DNA of 64,000 bases from Hysterangium stoloniferum (lineage: Eukaryota; Basidiomycota; Agaricomycetes; Hysterangiales; Hysterangiaceae), in the NCBI GenBank assembly GCA_015178975.1, contig WHVD01000136.1, positions 1 through 64,000 on the forward strand. Direction: 5' to 3'. The notes under the pieces were generated by a model. It saw only the letters and a program-made list of their open reading frames with translations. It searched no databases and was not told the DNA's origin. Numbering within the stretch: position 1 is the stretch's first letter; every line of letters begins with the position of its first letter. Positions 21,101 to 32,035 of the stretch are shown piece after piece. The translations under genes were made by a program, and so were the position numbers.

Positions 21101-22111
21101 CTATTCTTCATCTACATTGATGGGGCTATCTTTTTTCCCCACCTCTTTTTCCGCCTCAGCCTTTCCTGCCTCATTCATCTCCTTGGGTAGCTCCGCGACC
21201 TCCGCAGGCACCTCCTCATCTGACCCGGCCTCCTCGGAACTCCCATCCTCCGGCTTGTCATATACAAAGCTGGCATACTCCATCAGGAATTTGAAGTGGT
21301 CCCTGCAGATGGTGCGGAGATCATTCGCCATAATGACGCTGACTTTGTTGCTCTTCCGGAGCAACTCGTTCTGGGCTTCAATTCCCTCGGCGATCCGTCC
21401 CAATGCTTCTTCCAAACCAGAGTACCCGTCCGACCAGCTATTCTCCCATGAACCGGACCCCGCAGCCTGCTCGTGAACAAGTGAGCACCTTGCCTTGAGG
21501 TGCACGCACTGATAACACCCCGGGCCCCAGCCAGACTTCTGATTGCACTCAGTGTTCCGGTCATTGCAACTGGAACACCGCGGGTCGTTCTGAGTCGCTA
21601 GGCAGACTGGAGCCGCCTTCCTTTCTTTCTGTTGACACAGTTAGCTCCACGGTATACCCACGGACACGAGACTCACTTTGTTGGGGCTTTCTTGCTCCCC
21701 CTCAGACTCGGACTCAACTTCCGCTGTCTTGCGCTGTAAATGCCAAGTCAAAAAAAAAACGAGAAGTTGAACTATGGGACTTACCTTTCCCGCAACTACC
21801 GCAGCTCGCTCCACGGCCACCTGGGCTTTCTCAGCCACTACCCTGGCCTTCTCCACGGCCACTCGCACAGCCTCCTCCTCCTCCCTTTGCTTCTGCCTCG
21901 CAGCCTCTTCCTCCACGGCCATGGCTGCCTGGTATTCCCTGTTCAAGGCCTCCTTGACCTCCTGGGCTTCTTGCTCCGCCTCTTCACACTGTCGTCGTTG
22001 CTCATCCCACTGTGCCAAGATTTGGGCAGCAGACAGCGGCGCCCGGTACTGACTGCCCGTGGAGGGCCTGGCGGTTGGCATAGGCTTGCGCGGTGTGGGT
22101 TTTGGTCCCAT
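21101..22111 (-). CDS. Antisense retrotransposon-borne Zn2Cys6-type protein, 3 exons, intact
   Basis: Encoded opposite to gag-pol, between the chromodomain and the 3' LTR. Exons are 22111-21785, 21733-21677 and 21628-21101. Introns of 51 and 48 nt have GTAAGT/GTGAGT donors and CAG acceptors, and all exon junctions are phase 0. The product is 303 residues with no stop or frame break. Residues about 36-108 are an Ala/Glu/Arg-rich probable coiled coil; about 111-128 are acidic. Residues 146-176 hold six cysteines spaced CX2CX6CX9CX2CX6C, which fits the fungal binuclear zinc cluster (CX2CX6CX5-12CX2CX6-8C). A helical region and an acidic tail (ending NVDEE) follow. Zinc clusters in fungi bind DNA, so a nuclear DNA-binding or element-regulating role is possible but not shown. 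It stays intact while gag-pol of the same copy is wrecked. gypsy-2 has a decayed counterpart at 33465-34340. A spurious open frame is the main alternative, but two clean introns plus the spacing argue against that. Confidence 0.8.
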
Positions 22112-22321
22112 GCTATCGATGATGGGGGTAATAAAGAAGAAGAAATTTCTATTTTTTCAAATGTATATATAGGCTCATCACATTTGAACCTTACCTTCCA
22201 GATCACATGACTCTTTGAAACATACGTGTAACTGACATGACTTTTGACACATGTGTGTAGCCGACAAGAACCTTATCTAGGTCTAGAGCCTCTTTGGGAC
22301 TTCGGCATAAAGGGAGGATAC

Positions 22322-23085
22322 TGTTACGACCGGACAATCCTGCCGGACTCCGGGCACTAACCCGTACGCCCCCACGTGCTACAAGCACCAATCGTCTGTT
22401 TATAGGATTTCCCGCCTGGACTCCGTTACATCAAGACTAGCTACGTTCAACCTCATTAAGACACATATCAGTCACCGGACTTCCCCCGGACTCCATCTCT
22501 GTCTATGTCCGTCTTCGTCCCACGCATCAGTCACCGGACCCCGCTCAGAATCCCGTCACCACTCTAATCAAGCCCCGTTCCCGTTTTAGTCAAATGACCT
22601 GTCACGATTTAGGACTCTGCTCCCGCTCCGTTCCCCATTATGGGTTATGCTTTGTCATGATTCGGACTCCGCTCTGTTCCATTCCGTTCCATTCCTAACA
22701 CCAATTTGGTGTTTACTATTCCTGTTTTATGTTTTGTTAGTTTCATTTCATTATTACTGGATTTGGTATGTCATTCACTCCATGGTCTATATAAACTGGC
22801 AGATGTTGTACATACAATCCTGTCAGAAAATTAGCTTAGATTCCCCCCCTCCGGCGCATCTATCTCTCTCAACTATCTCAACTCACGACCCACAACCTCC
22901 GACTCACGAACCACAACCTCTGACTTACGACCTACGACCCATGAACCCCACCCAGACTCCCCGGGATCCCCGTCTGTCCATTTGAAATTGGACAACACGA
23001 TCTAGCGAGGGTGCAGCCTATAAGCTGAAGCCAAGTCCTACCGGATATCCCACGGGTTTCTCCGGAAACCCGGCCTGTGTGTGTA
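22322..23085 (+). repeat. 3' LTR of gypsy-3
   Basis: Matches the 5' LTR but lacks about 75 bp after gattcccccc and the last 8 bp (tcctaaca). Its end abuts the target duplication ccttt. Differences from the 5' LTR are mostly C/T and G/A. Confidence 0.9.
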
Positions 23086-23731
23086 CCTTTGCTTGTTTTA
23101 TTGTTGAAGCTTTGTGACACAATAGCCTATATTGAGCTATCTAAGAGAAACCCCTGAATACATTACAGGTTACCTTCGGGTTGTGTTATGTATTTCTAAG
23201 GTTTTTCCATTTTTCCCAATTTCCCCAATTAAAATTCGTAACAAAAGAGGTTTAAATGTACTTGTATTGCGATAAAATTACTGTACAATATTTTGAAGAA
23301 TTATCCAGAATTTATGCAATTTATTTGGTATTTTTATATTTAAAATTGACAAAGATATGGGTTTTATTCGTTTTTAACTATATGTCTACAAATCGGCCAC
23401 CTGGCGCTTATTACACAATGCACAGGAAAATCATCACAATGAGTGACAGTCACAAATGCAAGAACATTGTGACACATGCTGTAAAATTACAACATGTGGG
23501 AAGATTAGATAATCAGTGTGTGCATGCATGAAACAACAATTTCATGAGATTATATAATTATATATGCTACTGTACAATGGAAAGTAGCAGAAACTCCTGG
23601 AATATTCCAGCAGTTTCTTTGTAAAATAGCTAAAAATGTTGAAAGAGTAATGGTTGACCTGGATATATTAATATCTTACTGATGACTAATCATCTCAGTA
23701 GTAACTGGTTCTTAATAGAACTACTCTTAAT

Positions 23732-23807
23732 GGCCTGATAGCTCAGGGGTTAAGAGCACTAGACATGTAATCCAATAGTGGTTGCTGGTTCAAATCCAGG
23801 TCAGGTC
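23732..23807 (+). ncRNA. tRNA-Thr(TGT)-like Pol III module, copy 1
   Basis: The acceptor GGCCTGA pairs with TCAGGTC over 7 positions (one G-T). D arm GCTC/GAGC, A box tagctcagggg, B box ggttcaaatcc, T stem ctgg/ccag. The anticodon region reads C-A-TGT-A-A where a working tRNA has T before the anticodon, and the 3' anticodon stem has an insertion and mismatches. It is a tRNA-derived promoter module and not a functional tRNA gene. Confidence 0.75.
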
Positions 23808-23984
23808 AATATTTTCATCCTGCTTATGTAATTCTTACATGGTAGCAACTCCCGGATTGTTGTGAGGTGCTTACCTAACCAGTTCAACCATTGGGTGGGA
23901 GTGTTGAATGAGTAGTGGTTGACCTGGATATAATATCTTACTGATGACTAATCATCTCAGTAGTAACTGGTTCTTAATAGAACT

Positions 23985-25772
23985 TGTGATTGTATTCCTA
24001 ATCTCAACAATGATAACCAAGATTGTTTATTACTTTTAATTGATAACCAACAACTCAACTAGAGGTGGATAAGTAATAAAGGAAAGCCAGCTACTCAACT
24101 AAGAGGTGGCAAAGGAGAACAAGATTGTTTGTCAGAAGCTCAACTAGAGGTGACAAAGGTGTAGGATTATTACCAGAAGCTCAATTAGAGGTGGCAAAGG
24201 GATCCTAAGTTAGCTTAGATCAACAGCTCAACTAGAGGTGACTAAGTGTATGTATGTATTTGTCCAACAGCCCAACTAGAGGTGGAATATAACTGCTGAT
24301 GCAGTGTGTTAAAGGTGCGTACATGGAGGGTTTCCGGAGAAACCTGCGGGAAATCTGGTAGGAGTTGGCTTCAGCTTATAGGCTGTGCCCTCACGAGATT
24401 GTGTTGTCCAATTTCAAAGGGGCAGACGGGAATCCCAGGGAGTCCAGGTGGAGGTCATGGGTTGAGGGGTCATGGGTTGAGAGGTCGGGGAGTTGAGATA
24501 AATAAGTTGGAGGTTGAGTGATAGATGCGTTGGAGTCCGTGGGCTCCAACTAGTGAGAGTGGTGTAATTCAAAGAGGAGTTTAGAGCAGAAAATGTACTA
24601 GATTACTGGGGAGAATCTAAGCCAATTTTCTGACTGGATTGTATGTACAACATCTGCCAGACTATATAGACTGTGGAATGAATAACATACTAAATCCAGT
24701 AATAATGAAAATGAAACTAGCAAAACATACATAAAACGAGATAAGTAAACACCAAATTTGGTGTTAGGAATGGAACAGGACAGAGAGGAGTCTGAATTGT
24801 GACAGGTCATAAACCATAACGGGAAATGGAGTGGGAGCGGAGTCCAAATCATGACAGGTCATTTGACTAAAACAGGAATGGGGCTCAGTTAGAGGGATGA
24901 CGGGTTTTCCAAGCAGGGTCTGGTGACTGATGCATGGGACAAGGTTGGACATAGACAGGGACGGAGTCCAGTGGGTATTCCAGTGACTGATACACAATTT
25001 AATGAAGTCAAATGTGGACAAGTCTGACATATGGAGTCTGGTGGGAATTCCGGTAAACTGACAATTGGTGTGTATAGGGCACAGGTGCATATAAGTTAGT
25101 GCTTGGAGTCCAGCGGGAATTCCGGTCGTAACACAGTGGCACACTGATGTGGCTGATAAATGTAGTTAAATTGAGTTATATTTCAGTGGTGGAGCAGAGC
25201 TCCTTATATACAGTAAAATCTAAGACATGGGAAAATATTCTAGCTACTTGTTTTACCTATTTTTAGCTATTTTACCTAGAATCTGCTGGAATATTCCAGG
25301 AGTTTCTACTACTTTCCATTGTAGCATATATGCTGATGTAATACTCTCACACATCACAAAGTTGATGATTTTCATGCGCACGTGCTGATTACTTAATTTT
25401 CCTGTGCATGTCACAGTGTTTCCATATGTGTGACATTATTGTTATTCAGCCATTTGTGACAGCTGGGTCACGTTTGTGACAGCTTGTCATTTGTGACAAT
25501 TGTCGTGTTTGTGACAATATTCCTGTGCATTGCACAATAAGTGCCAGATGGCCGACTTTGAAGATGTTTAGTTAAAAAGAATAAACAGTAGAAATTCGAT
25601 AGTTCTCCTAAAATAAATGATAAAAATATGAAATAAATTGTAAGAATTCAGGTTAATTTCAGGAGACTATTGTACAATAATTTTGTCACAATATAAGTAC
25701 ATTTAAACTTGTTTTTATCAATTTATTTGGGGGATTTTGTAAAAAATAGAAAAACCTTAGAAATACATAACA
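23985..25772 (-). repeat. Solo LTR-L (minus) inside the tRNA-derived element
   Basis: Ends tgtgat... and ...aaatacataaca. Target duplication gaact at 23980-23984 and 25773-25777. An internal deletion of roughly 540 bp joins tgtgat directly to tgtattcctaatctc. It hosts the LTR-3 at 24307-25133. Confidence 0.9.
24307..25133 (-). repeat. Solo LTR-3 (minus)
   Basis: Starts TGTTAAAGG, ends ccggtcgtaaca. Target duplication cagtg at 24302-24306 and 25134-25138. It is a diverged copy of the gypsy-3 LTR, with most CpG sites lost. This is the innermost of five nested layers. Confidence 0.92.
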
Positions 25773-25786
25773 GAACTACTCTTAAT

Positions 25787-25865
25787 GGCCTGATTGCTCA
25801 GGGGTTAAGAGCACTAGACATGTAATCCAAACTTAGTGGTCACTGGTTCAAATCCAGCTCAGGTC
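25787..25865 (+). ncRNA. tRNA-Thr(TGT)-like Pol III module, copy 2
   Basis: Same module as at 23732-23807 with a few changes (gattgctcagg; three extra bases in the anticodon 3' side). The A and B boxes are intact. It directly follows the LTR-L insertion and its gaact duplication. Confidence 0.72.
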
Positions 25866-26149
25866 AATATTTTCACCCTGCTTATGTAATTATTACAAAA
25901 AATAGGATAGAAATAGTTACTAGAATATTCTAAATGTCTCAGATCTCAGTGTATATACATATATAAGGAGCTCAGCTCCCCCCTTGAATAAAAAAATCAA
26001 TTTAACCAATTTATTACACCACATCTGTGTGTCACTGCAGCTTAGTCAGGATCCCTGCCACCTCTAGTTGAGCTTCTGGTACAATCCTACCCCCTTGCCA
26101 CCATTAATTGAGCTTCTGGTAATAATCTTATACCCTTGTCACCTCTAGT

Positions 26150-26523
26150 TGTGAAGGGTATGCTTTTACCACTTTATTTATATTTTACACATTTTATTCA
26201 TATTTTTCTATCCTTTATATTCTTCGAATATTGCACCATTTCATTAGTTTGAAGCTCTGTGTATAATTGTGGGTGCACTCGGCACCAAACAAATGGACAG
26301 ACTTTTACCCAAGCACCACCACTCGTAAGACACAAACTAGGTCTACAGTGAGCAGTGATCAGGGTAACGTGTCAGCTACCACATGGTAGCATTATCTGAG
26401 CTAACGAACACTTCTGGCCTCAAACTATGTATAACAGTTGAGGCCTCCACTCAAATCATTCTTCCTCCCCTTCTACTCATTTCTTCATATATAGAACAGT
26501 CAGAACTTCCACCACTCTTCACA
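26150..26523 (+). mobile_element. Short TG...CA element, 374 bp ('LTR-5' solo LTR or MITE)
   Basis: Ends TGTGAAGGGT and ACTCTTCACA form a 10-bp terminal inverted pair. It is flanked by ctagt and ctagg in LTR-L where uninterrupted copies read ctagttgagcttc. The 5-bp duplication and TG...CA ends fit a small solo LTR as well as a MITE. Partial relatives are at 14353-14525 (left half) and 53368-53436 (right end). Its right end also resembles 7510-7551 in gypsy-1. No coding sequence. Confidence 0.65.
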
Positions 26524-26816
26524 CTAGGTGAGCTTCTGACAAGAGTTCTGTTCCCCCTTGCCACCTCTTAATTGAGTAGCTGGCCTTTGTTCCTTTTCCA
26601 CCTCTAGTTGAGTTGTTGGCTATCAATTAAAGTAATAAATATTTTAGGTTATATGTATTGAGATTAGGAATACATATATTCTAATTTCTACCCAGTTTTA
26701 GGCATAAATAAATACTGAGAATATTCACACAAGATCTGTAAGCACTACACTAAGATCCTGATAAGTTGATATCACAGTAGACCCTGTAGGTTAGTAAAAA
26801 TAGAGCATATATTAGC

Positions 26817-27246
26817 TGTCACAACCGTCACATGTCACATATTGTCACAAACATTCAAAGGTAACTTTCGACAACTTTTTAACCTATTGAATTCAACTCG
26901 ACAAAACCGAACATTAATCGACACCATCAAATCTCTTTTGACATGTCTCATTTCGACGTCATATATAATTTCATAATTAGTTCATAACATAGTCATAACG
27001 ATACGACGAAAAGCATAAAAGGGCTACGAAAGGAGCGAGGGAAGTCAGTCGAAATATCTGTATATTAGTGGTATTAGTAATCTATCTTGTCATAACTTCT
27101 TTGACAAATACTTCCGTGAGTTCTCGCGACTGGTAATAGCCTCTTACTTCATCGACAGGGCGAATATATACTTCGTCAAACGAGGCTTTTGAGTTCAGTT
27201 AATAGAATATTATTCGACTTTATTGAAGAATAATCAATTCATGACA
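26817..27246 (+). repeat. 5' LTR of gypsy-2
   Basis: TGTCACAACCGT...ATTCATGACA. Contains a TATA-like cataaaagg (27014) and the predicted RNA start (27047). Confidence 0.93.
27014..27057 (+). promoter_or_regulatory. LTR core promoter and predicted RNA 5' end of gypsy-2
   Basis: cataaaagg lies about 33 nt upstream of AGTCGAAATAT (27047-27057), the exact complement of the primer-binding site. In self-priming elements the primer is the first ~11 nt of the transcript, which fixes the start at 27047. Confidence 0.6.
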
Positions 27247-28430
27247 GTATATTTCGACTATCAACTGTTGATGAAGCCCAGGATGCGATCCGAGACTACC
27301 AAAGCATCAAGTTCCACAGCACTTCAATCCGTGGCTCCCACTCCTTCACTGAGAGTTATTCAGCCATCGCGAATTCCAGTTTCTCCTTTAACCAAAACTA
27401 GAAGAACTGCGATGTCTTCAACCCGAGAACCCAAAGAAGTTCGAGAAGAACCGATTTTGCCAATTCGAGAAGAATCTGAATCTCTTTTGACGCCTTTGCC
27501 TGAATCTCCACCTCGTGAGGCAGTTGCATCTGACGATGAAACAATGTTACGACAATTCGGAGATGCGCTCGGAAAAGTATTGAAGGACCAGATGTCTCTG
27601 AAGAAGTCTGAAATCACAGTGAATAAGCCCAAAGAGTTTACTGGAGAAGAACCTTTGATGTTGAAGAATTTTATCGCTCAATGTGAAATGGTCTTTCGAT
27701 CTCGACCAAAATCGTTCGAATCTGATCAATCGAAAATTACGATGGTAACTTCATATTTCCGGAAAACGGCTCAAGAGTGGTGGCAACCTTTTCTATTAAA
27801 TCCCCCAATTCCTCTGCCATCTTTCCTTGTGGATTATCTCAATTTTCTAGATGAATTATATGCTCAGTTTGGAGAAATCGATGCAGAAGGAGAAGCCGAA
27901 GAAAAACTCGATAATCTTCAAATGAAAGCTCATCATCATGTTGCGAAGTATTCGATTCAATTTATGAGTCTCACTGCTCAAACTCGATATGACGAATTCG
28001 CTTTACAACAACGATTCTATAAAGGACTTCCGAATCGAATTAAGGACAAAATAGTGAAGCTTCAGGTTCAACCCGAAAGTTTTGCTGAACTGCAAACAGC
28101 AGCCCTTCGACTTGATTCTTACTATTGGATGCGAGAGAATGAACGACAATGCAAAACAGAATCAAGTTCGACTCCGCGAAGATTTGAAAGAAGACAATCG
28201 ACGACGCCTATGACTTATCCTTCGACATCACGAACACCTTCGACTTCTAAACCGACAACTTCGACTTCAAGAACATTTAGGCCTTCGACTCAAGTGAAAC
28301 TATCTTCAACAATTTTAGGACCCAATGGACGATTACTTCCTGCCGAATGAGACAGAAGATTTAAGGAAGGGTTATGTATATTATGTGGGGAGAAAGGTCA
28401 TTCGGCGAGGGATTGTCCGAAAAGAAAAAC
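27241..28430 (+). pseudogene. gypsy-2 gag with CCHC knuckle
   Basis: Open to the TGA at about 28348. It has a Ser/Thr/Arg-rich N-terminal part, a capsid region (KPKEFTGEEPLMLKNFI ... EWWQPFLL ... RFYKGLP), and a basic Ser/Thr-rich C-terminal part. After the TGA (AE-stop-DRRF) the same frame gives the zinc knuckle CILCGEKGHSARDC. It forms the particle and packages RNA. Arg codons are mostly CGA, so methyl-CpG loss readily gives TGA. Confidence 0.88.
27249..27259 (+). promoter_or_regulatory. Predicted self-priming primer-binding site of gypsy-2
   Basis: ATATTTCGACT, two bases after the LTR end, is an 11/11 complement of 27047-27057. It has no initial TGG, so a tRNA 3'-end primer is unlikely. 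The layout matches Tf1/sushi elements. Confidence 0.7.
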
Positions 28431-28579
28431 TCATCAAATTGAAAAGGGATACTCTTCAGGTGTGTGAAGAGTATCGAAGAAGACTCGATCATGCCGAAAA
28501 AGATTCCTGTGTAATATTACGAGCGGTAACAATTTCTGATTCTTTAATTATTGAACTTAAATCGAAAAAAATTCGGAAA

Positions 28580-28847
28580 AATGAAAGTATTAATTGATTC
28601 AGGATCTAGTCATCTTTTTATGGACAAAACGTTTGCATGACAAAATAATCTATCTTTCGACCAATTGAAAAATTCATTGTCATTAAAATTAATCGATGGA
28701 TTGACTCCGACATTGGGACAAATCATGTATATGACTACTTTACAAGTTTATTTTCCATCCGGGCAAATTCAAGAATTACAATTCTTTCTAACCAATCTCG
28801 ACTCATCTTGTCAAGTGGTATTAAGACTCAACTGGCTGAAGCAATAC
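28580..28847 (+). pseudogene. gypsy-2 protease, cut by LTR-M
   Basis: The aspartic protease active site LIDSGSSHLF is intact. A TGA interrupts at FA-stop-QNN. The frame runs to RLNWLKQY and is then cut by the LTR-M. It resumes at 30109 with NPVIDW, so the break is clean and due to insertion. Confidence 0.85.
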
Positions 28848-30108
28848 TGTGATGTATCTAGTATATATTCACGAATTTTCCCTTAATTTTCCCGAATTTA
28901 TTTCAATTTATTTTATTCTATTTTATTTTATTTATTAATTCAAGAATTAGGCTATTTCCTTTTAACTTTGAATACTCAAAGCTTCGAATGACATCATATT
29001 ATGTAATCGAAGCCTAGAGCGGTCGAAATATAAGTATAATAAAGCCAGGTTATCTGATTTCGAGAGACCGGGTTTTTATTATATTATATTAGTACATATA
29101 TGCGCATTATTATCACGCGATCACGTGACATCACGTGACGACGACGTCACGACATGTTTACAAATCGTCGCGAGTAGTTTTCGCAGCCGCCAGCCGCGTT
29201 TATTTCCGTTTCAGCGCCACAGCTTATTTTGCTTCCACCCTCGGCCATCCCGGGTTTAATTCCTGACTCGACCGGTTCGGATCTTCGGTTCGAATCTTCG
29301 ACTCAGGTGATAGCTATGACATCATAGCGGAATTATAGAAACTTTTAGAAGCTTCTAATAATTTCCTAATTAGTTATTTAGCTATTATTAAGCAAAAATC
29401 TCTACATGTATAAAAGGAGGCCTAAATCACTGAATAAATCACTACTACTTTATTACTATCAACAGCACCAGCTCAAAGCTTATCTAATAATCCTAAGGAC
29501 AAAAATAGCCTTAGTCTGATATCTAACTGCAAGCACCTACACTTGCAGCATCTTGAACTCTTTCTCTTGAACTTAGCTAATTCATCTAAGTTCCCTCAGC
29601 TTCCCGGAAAACCTTTAGGCTTACTAATCACTTAAGTAAATCTAAATTCTCATTACTGAAATCCCTGCCCGTTTAGGTTATTCAAGAGCCCATTTTAACA
29701 GCACAGTTAATCGATCTTTAAACAAACGCTTGGATATTTGACTCTCGGACAATCTCTCTATTTATAAATTATTTAACAGCTTGTTAAATCTTTATAAATA
29801 GTAAACTAAAAGGCTACAAGAAAGCGAAGGCTTACGACAAGTTTCCGCCAACTTATTGCACATACATTCAGCTCCCGAACCTTTATTCTCAAAGAGAACT
29901 TAACTTTCGTAGAGCACGTCACTACAAGTTCATCTGAATTTGTCAAGAGACCAAACAAATATTGACTTTAGTTGTTTAAGCTTAATAGCGCAGCTAATTA
30001 ATCTATCAGTATTTAAATTACTGGACCTTTATTTGTTTATTTCTTGAATCCCTTGCCATGTCAACGTTTGTTAATTATTTGAGAGAGTAAATAGCCGGAT
30101 ACCTTACA
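28848..30108 (+). repeat. Solo LTR-M, 1261 bp
   Basis: TGTGATGTATCTAG...GGATACCTTACA. Target duplication aatac (28843-28847 and 30109-30113) in the gypsy-2 protease/RT linker. TATA-like catgtataaaaggagg lies near 29406. It is rich in intact CpG, so probably young. No coding sequence. Confidence 0.93.
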
Positions 30109-31176
30109 AATACAATCCTGTGATTGACTGGCGATCTGGCTGTATATCGTTCGAACCTACTTCGACACCTTCGACAAATCCGAATCCGATTCAACCGTCA
30201 ATCGAAACGTTATTGGAAGAGTAATCCGAATATCAACATAGTCAATCAGAAGACTTTCTTACGAGCTGCGAAAGCAAAAGACTCTCAAACCTTTGTGGTC
30301 TTTATTCGTGATGAATCTTTCAAGACTTGTAAGGCCTCTGGTGCAAAAACTATGACTTCGACATCATTCGACATACCGAACATTCCGACTGAATATTCCG
30401 ACTTCTCAGATGTTTTCGACAAAAAAGAAGCTGAAGCTTTACCTCAACACCGAAGTTATGATCACACTATCCCATTAGAAGAAGGAACTATTCCACCTAT
30501 GGGTCTGATCTATTCATTATCCGAGACAGAACTTCAAGTGCTACGAGAATATCTTCAAGAGAACCTTTCGAAGAAGTTTATTCGATCATCACAATCTCCC
30601 GCTGGCGCACCGATTTTGTTCGTTAAGAAGAAAGACGGAAGCCTACGACTTTGCGTCGACTATCGAGGACTAAATAAAATTACACAGAAAAACCGATATC
30701 CACTTCCTTTAATTCCTGATCTTTTGGATCAACTTCGAATGGTGAAATATTTTACGAAAATTGATCTCCGAGGTGCCTATAATTTAGTTAGGATTGCTCC
30801 AGGAGACGAGTGGAAAACAGCCTTTCGGACTCGATATGGATCTTTCGAATATTTGGTTATGCCTTTTGGACTGTGCAATGCTCCAGCAACCTTTCAACAA
30901 TTAATGAATGAAATATTTTCAGATTTACTTGATATTTGGGTAATTATCTATCTCGACGACATACTAATATTTTCTGACAATCTCGAAGAACATTTACAAC
31001 AAGTTCGAGAAGTTCTTCGACGGCTTCGACAAAATCGATTATTTGCAAAACCTGAAAAATGCGAATTTCACAAAACCAGTGTCGAGTTTCTAGGATATGT
31101 TATTTCTCTCCTCAAGGCATATATATGGACGAAGAAAAATTCAAAGTTATTCAAGACTGGCCCAAACCACAAATAG
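30109..31176 (+). pseudogene. gypsy-2 reverse transcriptase
   Basis: Motifs in order: [33 protein letters not shown] (first catalytic Asp), [30 protein letters not shown] (YLDD catalytic box), EKCEFH and [10 protein letters not shown] short frameshift near 31105 (before the expected PQGI) ends the frame; the next frame continues the RT thumb. Confidence 0.92.
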
Positions 31177-32035
31177 TCTGCAACATTCAATCATTTTTAG
31201 GATTCGTGAATTTCTATTGAAGATTTATTCCAAGTTATTCTGAAATTGTTTTACCGTTGACTCGACTTACTCAAAAAAAGGTTCAATGGCATTTTGACGA
31301 AAAATGTCAACATGCATTTAACTATTTGAAAAAAGAATTTACTACAGCTCCGATTTTAATTCATTGGAATCCAGACTATAAACCTATACTCGAAACTGAC
31401 GCTTCTGACCATGCTATAGCTTCAATATTTTCTATGCAGACTTCCGATAACGAGATTCATCCAGTTGCTTATCATTCAAGAACTCTTTCGACCTCCAAAA
31501 TCAATTACGACACTTACGATAAAGAATTATTGGCAATATTTGAATCTTTCAAAATTTGGCGACATTATTTCGAAGGAACAAAAGAACCAATTGAAGTTTT
31601 AACGGATCACAAGAATCTCGAATATTTTGCGACAACTCAAATTTTGTCTCGATGACAAGCTCGATGGGCAGAATATTTATTGACCTTTAATTTGATTATT
31701 TGATTTTGACTGGGAAAACTAAATTTGAAAACAGATGTTCTTTCAAGAAGAAATGACGTTTATCCAAATGAACCCGACTACTCGAAAAAGAATCCGACTA
31801 ACCTTCGACCGGTATTTACGAATGAGCAAATTCAAGCTTCCTTACGTGCAACATATTATCTTCCAATAGCGAGAAAAGCTACTCTTATTATGGATACGGA
31901 TCAACTATTGAAAGATATATTCAAAGCTCAAAAAGAAGATCAATTTACTCTTGACAAAATTCGACAGATTTCCGATAGTACCGAAGAAGATTGGCAAAAG
32001 AACGAACAAGACTTTTTATGTTTCTGAAACAGAAT
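31110..32035 (+). pseudogene. gypsy-2 RNase H and linker
   Basis: Reads FLGFVNFY-stop-RFIPSYSEI, then LETDASDHAIASIFS (RNase H Asp), YDKELLAI (Glu) and LTDHKNLEYF (Asp), LSR-stop-QARWAEYL, and KTDVLSRR. All stops in the aligned frame are TGA at positions where related elements have Arg. Confidence 0.88.

Larger units (their letters stand above)
18191..23085 (+). mobile_element. gypsy-3: internally deleted chromovirus carrying an antisense gene
   Basis: Two LTRs enclose a shortened gag, the last part of integrase with a chromodomain, and an antisense gene. Target duplication ccttt (18186-18190 and 23086-23090) within LTR-M. The 5' LTR joins directly to mid-gag sequence, so the primer site and gag start are lost. 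Near 20013 gag joins directly to the integrase C-terminal core, so protease, RT, RNase H and most of integrase are lost. A purine-rich tract (aaagggaggatac) precedes the 3' LTR. Confidence 0.92.
17112..23167 (+). repeat. Solo LTR-M, split by gypsy-3
   Basis: Starts TGTGAGGTATCAG, ends ...aatacattaca, and is flanked by the 5-bp duplication ggtta (17107-17111 and 23168-23172). Its two parts (17112-18190 and 23086-23167) are colinear with the intact LTR-M at 28848-30108. A TATA-like atgtatataaggaggg lies near 17650. The short ORFs in it (e.g. 17326-17601) are not supported as genes. Confidence 0.88.
23637..25897 (+). mobile_element. tRNA-Thr-derived dimeric element (SINE- or TRIM-like), itself split by LTR-L
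   Basis: After removing the LTR-L at 23985-25772 the element is about 470 bp. It consists of a direct repeat (23637-23722), a body with a tRNA-like segment (23723-23901), the direct repeat again (23902-23984), and a second, shorter body with another tRNA-like segment (25778-25897). The direct repeats are ~85 bp and start TGTTGAA. The purine tract gggtgggag stands immediately before the second one. Host LTR-L sequence resumes with an A-run, consistent with an aaaaa duplication. It could be a dimeric SINE or a short LTR-type (TRIM) element carrying a Pol III promoter. Confidence 0.7.

Noticed and set aside
23732..23807. A functional tRNA-Thr gene
   Set aside because: The base before the anticodon is A instead of T, the anticodon 3' stem has an insertion and mismatches, and it occurs twice within a repeated element.
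26383..26571. 62-codon ORF similar to the end of the ORF at 52904-53455
   Set aside because: The shared peptide comes from the right end of the short TG...CA element in both places and not from a common protein.
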